Positions 56,601 to 64,000 of a DNA stretch of 64,000 nt are shown piece after piece. Every line of letters begins with the position of its first letter. Position 1 is the first letter of the stretch. Location of the stretch: positions 26,719,681-26,783,680 of the forward strand of contig OU612071.1 in NCBI GenBank assembly GCA_914767715.1, given 5' to 3'. The position numbers and the translations under genes were made by a program. This DNA is from Membranipora membranacea (Eukaryota; Bryozoa; Gymnolaemata; Cheilostomatida; Membraniporidae). The notes beneath the pieces are model-generated. The model was not told the DNA's origin, did no database searches, and worked only from the letters and a program-made list of their open reading frames with translations.

Positions 56601-59600
56601 CCTATCATTTACTGCCCTGCCTATCATATACTGCCCTGCCTATCTTATACTGCCCTGCCTATCATTTACTGCCCTGCCTATCATATACTGCCCTGCCTAT
56701 CATATACTGCCCTGCCTATCATATACTGCCCTGCCTATCATATACTGCCCTGCCTATCATATACTGCCCTGCCTATCGTATACTGCCCTGCCTAGCATAT
56801 ACTGCCCTGCCTATCATATACTGCCCTGCCTATCTTATACTGCCCTGCCTATCATATACTGCCCTGCCTATCTTATACTGCCCTGCCTATCATTTACTGC
56901 CCTGCCTATCATATACTGCCCTGCCTATCATATACTGCCCTGCCTATCATATACTGCCCTGCCTATCATATACTGCCCTGCCTATCATATACTGCCCTGC
57001 CTATCGTATACTGCCCTGCCTAGCATATACTGCCCTGCCTATCATATACTGCCCTGCCTATCTTATACTGCCCTGCCTATCATTTACATATTGAATCATA
57101 TTCGGCACCTTCTATTCTTGTTGATATGTTTAGAAAGAATTTTCAGAGAATTTCTCTAGTCAAACAAAAACACACAGTTTATAATGTTTTTGTATTTGGC
57201 AGCAGCAAAGCCCCGTCCCCATGTTAGTGATGACTTTAGTACTTGGTGTATATGTCTAATAGAGCCTGACTGGTAGTTGTGATTATTACTCTTACTTCTT
57301 ATTCGTCTATTGCTGGACTCTGATATTGTGAATGGTATGTTTTGTTTACAGGGTTGCCGAGTGCTCGGCCTTCAGTAACATCAGCCACAGAACTTACATC
57401 ACAAGATGAACATTCTCCTGAGCTAGATCTCAGCTCTGATGATGGGGCGGGGCCTAGTAACAGTGAACCAATCAAGGTCAACGAGACAAGTCAACTACCA
57501 CCACCACCTCACAAGTATGTCTAATATGTTTTATTTCATGTTGCACTCATTAGAATGGTTCTCATTGAGAGGCTCAATAGCATAACTTTGATGGTATACT
57601 GGTAGTATATGTATCTGTACCCTTCCCAGATTGCCGGTAGTTTCATTCTACGTCCCATCCGATGGTTAATGATAGAATGTCAGAACCAGCATTCACGGCA
57701 GAGTTTGAGCACTTAAACCAGCTGAGTATAGGAGGTATGTCAGCTATGAGCAGCTGACTCGTGTCAGATTTACACAGAGTATGGCCGGCCATGCTGCACT
57801 GGGGGGTATTTCAAACATATTGAGTGAGGCTGTTTGAGTCGAATCATCCCTTTGACTTGGCTCAAAATCCTTGCTCCCTTGGACATTCAGTAAAGTTCCA
57901 TCAAGCATCAATGGATTTGGGAATGAGGCCTCTGGCAGCTCTCGCACACTGAGCAATTAGCAATTAGCTATTTGTTGAAAGACCCCACTGAGTCTCAGAT
58001 AGCATAAGGGATTGCATGCTGTAAGTGATGTCCTGTTCACTACTGAATCATAAATAAATAAACATGATGTTGATCTCTCATTCTCTATATTGTCAGCTCG
58101 ATGTTATTCCGTAACCCTGTGTCCTCGGATACACAGCCTCTATCTACTCAGTTAGATAGTCATGATCTCGTAACTTCACTCACTGATAAGTCTGCTACTG
58201 AAGCTCCACACTCACCCAAACCTAAGTAAGTCAGTCACACTCACCTACACCTAATTGATCTCATCATTTCAGCCCTCGATGCAGTTGAAAAATTACACAT
58301 AATCAGATTGGCTGTGCATGAACAATAATACTGGATTTGAGATCGATAAATTCCAAAGGATTCTCCAAGTCCTAGTTGGCTCAAACTCGTTCCATATTGC
58401 TTGTTGTGGCTTTCAATATCAAGCACATCACAATCACTGGTTGGGAATGATAGATAATAGAATGCCACTACCAGCTACCCAGTTGATGAGAAATCCACAA
58501 ATGAATTAACCAATAATAATAATATGCAAGAGATTGATCCATCTGATCATCCTAGAAATGCAAGGGATCGCATTTTGTGACAGCCACCAACTTGTTCAGT
58601 TTTATTATAACTTAGTGTTCAATATGCAACGCTTAGTACAGCAAAAAAGACCATGTGTTACAACCGTGAATTACGGTGATAACACTTTGGTCTATATTAT
58701 GAATTATATAATACCACAATACAAATAAAATATTCAAACTCAGTTCAGGTAGAGGATGCGCATAAACAGTTGTGAAAAAGATTCCTGCAGGTTTTTACTT
58801 ATTGTTATAACACCTCTCTTCTCAGGATGACTAAGATCACTAAGACTACTTATGATTACGAGGAGATAGAAACAACTAAGACTACTACAAGAATACTCGC
58901 TCAGTCATCTCCTAGATCTGGTACTACAGGCGGGGGAGATAATTCTACTTCATCATCCAGACAAGGTACATATATATGTGTGATGTAATAACATGAACAT
59001 AAAAAAGTATTTATATGTTTGTGTGTTATTAGTAACTGTAGCAGAGAATGACATGATCAGTTCCCTGTGTGCATCCAAAGCAAATCACATCTCAGCCTTG
59101 TGAATTGTTGTATTCCTGCTCCTCAATTGAAGATTGATAATGTAAAGTCACCTCAGATTGGTCATTCTTGGGAAGAATTATTTCCTTCATTGGGTTCAAC
59201 TTGAGGGTAGTGGCATTCCATGATCATCCATTGCCGTTGTAAACTATATATTGCCACAACCTGCAACAGAGCACTTTGAACTACTTTTGCATCTGGCGAT
59301 TAGATGGGGATTATGAGTGTTCAGCTCTTTTAAATATTGTCATACAATTTTCAGCCATCACTAAGTCTTGTCTGAATTATGAGAGAATGTATTTATGGAT
59401 TTTCTCACTTAGTTTTTTATCTTACTTTCAGGTGGAGATAAGTCAAGGTTGAGAAGTAAAAGTCAGACAAGTAGATTCAGACAAGGAGCTGCTCAGTCTG
59501 ATGATAAACAGAAAGAGCTCAGTGAGAACAGGAAAGGTGAGGCTAGTAACTCCTTGTGAGGGGGTAGGGAGTGCGGCCCCAAACATTCTCATGACCAAAG

Positions 59601-62600
59601 GAGAATAGGGGAATACTTTTATTGGCAACCAAGGTCATCTCATTGGAAATGTATTGGGACTCAGTTCCAGACTCAGACTTCAGCCTTATGCTGTTGTATG
59701 ATTTTCATAATGAGCCTTAGCTTCAAGTAAGTCCTGCTGATTTTGGGTTCTTTCCATTTGAGATACTATCCATCCAAAGGGGTAGAGATTAGGGAGTGTG
59801 ATTGTGTACCCTTTTTCTAGTTTCTATTGTCATATATCTGAAGGTTATACCCATAGACTTAATATTAAGTCTATGGTTATACCTCCCTTGCATTTTCTAC
59901 TTTACTTGTATCATATCAAATGCCAAATTGAATGATAAAAAGTCAAACGCATATATTTTGGTAACATATAAAGCCGTTTATTTCAGGAGTTTTATTTGCT
60001 ATGACAAGTAAGTGTCTGTCAGTACATCTGACAGGCTGATAACAATAACATCACCTGCTTATATAGTACTGTAGAGAACCTGCTATGAGATGTCATAGCA
60101 TGCGACAAACATACACGCAGTGTAATCATTGTGTATATCATGTGTATATGCATGCATATTAGCTGGTAGCGATAACAATATCTATTCTATATCTCAATCA
60201 CAACTGCTTGTTTGGTGTGACACTTTGAGCTACATTAGAGATGGTATATCCAAGGATATACTGTGAAATCTGGAACAATGAAAAGAAACAGGCTAAATTT
60301 CTTGTGAAACTTTGTTTCTGGTGTTATTGTATTATCATACGCTAATGATGACTATGAGGTTGTTGTAGAGTTATGAAATTTAAAATACTGATAATCAACT
60401 TTTGAATATTGTGGATACCATAGTCATCTCTGGTATTAATTATATACATGTATTTATGTATATATGCATATATATATGCGTATATGTATTTATGTGTATT
60501 TATATTCAGTTATATGTATATTATAGATTCACCGTCACAGTTCAGAGAAGCTAAAGCCCTGAATGAGGCGATAAAACGACTAGAGGGTACAGATGATAAA
60601 ACTCTTAGTAATCATACCGGTCTGTATATATAGCCTGTGGTCTGCATTATATAGCCTGTGATCTGTATTATATAGCATGTGGTCTGCATTATATAGCCTG
60701 TGATCTGTATTATATAGCATGTGGTCTGTATTATATAGCCTGTGTTCTGTATTATATAGCATGTGGTCTGTATATATAGCCTGTGATCTGTATTATATAG
60801 CATGTGGTCTATATTATATAGCCTGCGTTCTGTATTATATAGCCCGTGGTCTGCACCTGCAGATCAGGAGTTACTTATCATGTTTTAGGCGGTCCTTACA
60901 TATCAGATGTCTCAATCTTTGTTTCCTTGGCTAGGTTTAGATCAAGTTTAATCTAATGCCTGCATTCCAGTTACTCCCTTCCACTGGTCCCTGCGTCGTG
61001 ACCAGTGGATCTGGACATCGAACTCCAAATGCAGGCAAATGGACCAAACTTGGTCTAGGCTAGGCACATCATGAGAACAGCCTTTCTCATGCTGCTGTGA
61101 TATTTTTACCATAGATCTTCTTCTTAAAAGTTGTTGAGAAGGCAGCATCGTTACCTCAGCACTCATTAATCCACAATATAATCTTCAATGGTTACATCAT
61201 CCTCCCTGATAATCACTTAGAGATCCTCATCCTAGTTAGATAATAACTCATATTTAGTTGGACTCTAATATATACTAATTACCTACAAGTGAGAAATGAT
61301 CACAGTTACAGAAGGATTAATAAGATCATCAGGTCACTTATAGGGATTGGTACATTCTATGTAAATTATTTAGGAATCATCTTTGCAGAATAGAATATAA
61401 TAGACTCTATAACTATATCAGGAGGACTAATCCTTCATTATTCATAAGTATTTGAACAGCTATGGAACACTAGTTTTTCCTGTGCTAACCTTGAACCTAT
61501 GTTCATATGATTTCTCTTTGTACCTAAAGACAAGAGTAGCTGGAGCCCAACAATGCCTGATGAGATGGGGGATCATTCCAGAGCTGCGAGCAGTACATGG
61601 ACGTCCCTCAATGATTATAATCAGAGTCAAGATACTAAGGCTAAGACAACTATGATCAGGTGAGTCTTAATGAGTGGTTTAGCTGCCAGAGGTTGATCTA
61701 CTCCATTCTACAGATATCCAGTCGTTAGCTTCGGAAATGTTGCATTATTCTGTGGCTGATAGTCAAAGAGTACTCAGCATGTTTCTCTCCTGCCTTCTTT
61801 AGGACTAAGTTCTTTCACTTCTCATACCATCTTTGCCTTGAGGTGTATGGGTCCTAAAATGTATAGCTGAGAGTTTGTGTGGCCTTAGGCTCGGGTGTAG
61901 GATTGTTCAAGGGTTAATAAGCAGGATCTTCTGCTGTGTAAATCCATGGCTTCGACACAAGCAGGGAGACACAAGCAGGGAGACACAAGCAGGGAGACAC
62001 AAGCAGGGAGACACAAGCAGGGAGACACAGGCAGGGAGACACAAGCAGGGAGACACAAGCAGGGAGACACAAGCAGGGAGACACAAGCAGGGAGACACAA
62101 GCAGGGAGACACAAGCAGGCTCTTGTTCTCTGGGTTGTTTGAGTGATTTATTTTTCTCTATTGGTTTAGACACACCCTTTGTAACTGTACTCCGCGATCG
62201 CCGATCAGTGTTTAGTACTGAGGAGTCATAGAGCTGTTTGCAGAATTGTCTGCTCTTTTCCTTGTTATTTTGTATGCAGAGTTAGCTCACTAAGATACCA
62301 TAAATCATCTCCTATATATATTAGCAAGGTCAATATCATTGGAGCAGGTAAGATAACAGGATTGACTTTATAATTAGGTCAGTGAGTTCACGTAAGGTCA
62401 GTAGATATATAGGTCATCAGTCACACTTGAGCAGTATCAGTATATTGCGCTAAGCATGAGGGTGTTATTGTATTACAGTATTATTGCCAGCTCATATAGA
62501 CTACAATACATCACTCAGCTGTTTATGAATCAGAAGTCACTTTGAGAGCCTCTCCGGTATTTATAGTAATAGAGATATTATCATAACCGACTGAATCAGC

Positions 62601-63758
62601 CTGCTGTGTACTCAGTATATACAGCGGTATATACAGCGGTATATACAGCGGTATATACAGCGGTATATACAGCTGTGTACTCAGTGTATACAGCGGTATA
62701 TACAGCGGTATATACAGCTGTGTACTCAGTATATACAGCGGTATATACAGCGGTATATACAGCTGTGTACTCAGTGTATACAGCGGTATATACAGCGGTA
62801 TATACAGCGGTATATACAGCGGTATATACAGCGGTATATACAGCGGTATATTCAGCGGTATATACAGCGGTGTATAATATTAGATACATACATGAGTAAT
62901 GTCTACTTCCACGTTATGTAGTATGATGTGTTGAGGTAATCGATTAGAGGAATCATCACTTAGTGCTTAACTTTGAAGTTATACAGGATATATAGTAAAG
63001 AGATTATTGTATTAGTAAGTGATAACATCAACAGCTTGGATTACTAGCTACACTACTTATATAGTAAGGATATCAGCTGCTGTGAGGGAATATATCTATC
63101 TGTGTCTCCAAGAGGATAATTATAATAGACTACTGATTTTACACACGACGTAGCGTTATACCCACGGTGAGTTTGCTTCTGTGAAATCTTCATGATTCAT
63201 TCCTATGACTTTTGTATTTCGGTGACTCAGACAATGTTATTGGAGGGCCAGTGTTTTTTGTTTCGCTGGGGTTTGAGCAGCTATCAGAAAAATTTGTACA
63301 CTTATTTAGATTAAAGTTTCGTCTTTTCCTTGATGGTACACTATAACGTTTGGCTGTGGTGTTGTACGGGTTTGTGAAGTTTCCCTGAGAAACATTAGTC
63401 AAGCATCCCTACAGATTCCTCTCCCTGTACAAGGCTGTACGTAGATACCTGTGTGGCTCTGAAACACTGGATCGGTACTTCTGCGTTCAGTAGAATTTTG
63501 ATCCCTAGTTGGTTTGTCACTTCTGTGTTTGGAGGGAATATAACTAACTATCACTTACTATGCATACGTCACTGGGTCAATATCATACGTCATCCATACT
63601 TATATACTAAGGGCATTCCTCTCAATAATACGATACAGTTTTATCTTATGCTTGGAGATATGGCTCTCGGTACGACATCAGCTCTCAGTACGATATCAGC
63701 TCTACCCTCATGTAATGCACTCCTCAGTAATCGGATTTATTATTTACTTAACAAGTAG
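47685..63758 (+). CDS. Large Ser/Pro-rich disordered protein with SxIP motifs, about 19 exons
   Basis: Phase-consistent exons are 47685-47882, 48240-48456, 48921-49127, 51258-51467, 51883-51993, 52564-52756, 53142-53216, 53883-54002, 54419-54604, 54887-54978, 55276-55299, 57352-57514, 58097-58225, 58826-58965, 59432-59536, 60527-60619, 61530-61659, 62280-62347 and, less surely, 63415-63758 (934 aa in total). The start MASLSGVPRG has an in-frame stop 12 bases upstream. The N-terminal half is acidic (SEEEEEDNPYSSY). The middle is basic and Ser/Pro-rich with PSRIPTMSG, RSMIPSPV and GSKIPRSRP, all of the SxIP type that binds EB1 proteins. No folded domain is recognised. It is a candidate microtubule plus-end tracking or centrosomal protein. 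The last exon differs in composition and may instead be noncoding. Confidence 0.68.
48640..48838. mobile_element. MITE family A, copy 3
   Basis: A G12 run then TCTTTCAAATAG opens the element. CATAGGAGCGATGTGATAGT and a diverged right end CGAATCAGG close it. It lies in an intron of the SxIP gene. Confidence 0.65.
49331..49775. mobile_element. Foldback element with about 125-bp arms
   Basis: The left arm includes GGTACTTATCCCACGCCGCA and GAGGGTTATCTTGAAAACCG. The right arm carries their reverse complements (CGGTTTTCAAGATAACCCTC; TGCGGTGTGCGTTAAAAGTACC), about 150 bp apart. It lies in the SxIP gene intron between exons 48921-49127 and 51258-51467. Confidence 0.85.
50478..50620. repeat. Degenerate tandem repeat, about 35-45 bp unit
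   Basis: Four copies of TATCCAATCAGAGGAGTTAT-like units with varying spacing lie within the same intron. Confidence 0.6.
52252..52487. mobile_element. MITE family A, copy 4
   Basis: It opens GGGAGGTCTTTCAATTA and ends CCAATTGACAGAACC plus a long C run. The body has CGCTCACTCACTCACTAGGG and GAGCGAAGTGTTGGTGAC. It lies just upstream of exon 52564-52756. Confidence 0.75.
52926..53020. mobile_element. Foldback repeat, family C copy
   Basis: AGTTTGGTCCATTTGCCTG at the left is the reverse complement of CAGGCAAATGGACCAAACT at the right, with an inner GGAGTTGCTCCCCTTC region. Confidence 0.8.
55467..57083. repeat. 19-bp satellite array, about 85 copies, with higher-order structure
   Basis: The unit CATATACTGCCCTGCCTAT repeats with almost no indels for 1.6 kb inside intron 55300-57351 of the SxIP gene. 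Variants (CATTTACTG, CTTATACTG, CGTATACTG, CTAGCATA) recur in blocks. The CGTATAC..CTAGCATA pair appears at 56264, 56777 and 57005, spaced 513 (27 units) and 228 (12 units). Three units equal 57 bp, so all plus frames stay open and give a 554-codon ORF that I consider spurious. Confidence 0.97.
57801..57986. mobile_element. MITE family A, copy 5
   Basis: GGGGGGTATTTCAAACATAT opens the element and TTGTTGAAAGACCCC closes it, with a AAAGTTCCATCAAGCATCAA word shared with copy 1 in inverted form. Confidence 0.65.
59851..59876. repeat. Perfect 26-bp palindrome
   Basis: CCATAGACTTAAT is followed by its exact reverse complement ATTAAGTCTATGG. GGTTATAC-type words flank it in opposite orientation. Confidence 0.9.
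60622..60852. repeat. 21-bp minisatellite, about 11 copies
   Basis: The unit is ATTATATAGCCTGTGATCTG plus T with variants (CATGTGGTCTG, CCTGTGTTCTG). It begins within a few bases of the donor of exon 60527-60619, so the donor region is repeat-adjacent. Confidence 0.9.
60931..61067. mobile_element. Foldback repeat, family C copy
   Basis: CTAGGTTTAGATCAAGTTTA at the left pairs with CCAAACTTGGTCTAGGCTAG at the right. Inner arms with ATGCCTGCATT / AATGCAGGCAA also pair. Confidence 0.8.
61950..62117. repeat. 14-bp minisatellite, about 11 copies
   Basis: The unit ACACAAGCAGGGAG repeats with one A-to-G variant, in the intron between exons 61530-61659 and 62280-62347. ORFs through it on both strands are by-products. 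Confidence 0.95.
62600..62872. repeat. 12-bp minisatellite with interspersed spacer
   Basis: CGGTATATACAG repeats about 18 times, broken at least three times by a CTGTGTACTCAGTRTATACA-type spacer. Both strands stay open for 97 codons because the period is a multiple of three. Confidence 0.95.
62873..63414. other. Intron or 3' region of the SxIP gene
   Basis: No exon or RNA is recognised in this AT-rich stretch. Confidence 0.4.
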
Positions 63759-64000
63759 ATATCTTGTTTCTTATGTTGATATTATTTATGCTGGCTGGTA
63801 TTTCACATACTGTCATACAAGCATACATAAATACATACTGTACGTCAGTCTTACTAAGTGACGGGTATACTGAGAGATATACTGGCGCAGCAATAGCAGC
63901 CTAGAGCTAAGCCTTCGACGACCAGTAGTCTGCCATTCTTTCCGATTCTCGGATGGTGAATGCGATGATATAACCCTTTTATTTTAACCAACATTATAAA
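63759..64000. other. 3' flank
   Basis: This follows the last candidate stop codon. I see no further gene before the window ends. Confidence 0.4.

Noticed and set aside
55430-57094. 554-codon ORF of repeating HILPCLSYTALPIIYCPAY peptide
   Set aside because: It is the 19-bp satellite read in frame. All three plus frames are open, and the array sits inside a phase-supported intron.
61885-62231. ORFs through the ACACAAGCAGGGAG array on both strands
   Set aside because: They are low-complexity by-products of a 14-bp repeat within an intron.
62596-62899. Overlapping 97-codon ORFs on both strands
   Set aside because: Both are translations of the CGGTATATACAG array; a 12-bp period keeps frames open.

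Overview
The window is animal nuclear DNA: AT-rich, with short exons joined by GT-AG introns, many small tandem repeats and a dense load of non-autonomous transposons. The gene models point to a non-bilaterian or simple marine invertebrate. A demosponge is my best guess, but that is inference from gene style and cannot be proven from the sequence. I joined exons by eye, requiring a GT donor, an AG acceptor and matching codon phase at every junction.

Layout. (1) 269-772 is a 42-bp minisatellite. (2) 1199-9869, minus strand, is a complete 11-coding-exon alpha/beta hydrolase of the ABHD1/ABHD3 (YheT/EMB8) type, predicted 663 aa with Ser-Asp-His triad; a tRNA-Arg(TCG) gene lies in one of its introns on the plus strand. 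(3) 10.8-17.9 kb is repeat-rich intergenic DNA with a P-element-like transposase fragment. (4) 17900-35431, plus strand, is a 10-exon GB1/RHD3-type dynamin-like GTPase (atlastin/GBP relative), predicted 504 aa. Its 9.3-kb intron contains an approximately 8.8-kb CACTA-like DNA transposon (19054-27878) with CACTACAG termini and a 3-bp target duplication. That element carries a decayed SAM-like gene, LINE fragments, a TTAA-flanked element and a U2-snRNA-headed retroposed copy. (5) 36190-39335, plus strand, is a coiled-coil gene with an apparent one-base disruption in an A8 run. (6) 40782-43120, minus strand, is a complete three-exon SSNA1 (NA14) gene. (7) 46900-63758, plus strand, is a long Ser/Pro-rich gene of about 19 exons with several SxIP-type motifs, preceded in the same predicted transcript by a 63-aa ORF whose stop overlaps its start as TAATG. 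Its introns hold a 1.6-kb 19-bp satellite, 21-, 14- and 12-bp minisatellites, and several MITE and foldback copies.

How the genes may relate: SSNA1 is a microtubule-nucleating coiled-coil protein, and the divergently oriented SxIP-rich gene looks like a microtubule plus-end tracking candidate, so 40.8-63.8 kb may be a cytoskeletal neighbourhood. The GTPase and the following coiled-coil gene share orientation and could be functionally linked or could be parts of a larger locus. These links are inference. Most long ORFs that do not follow spliced exons arise from tandem repeats or transposons.
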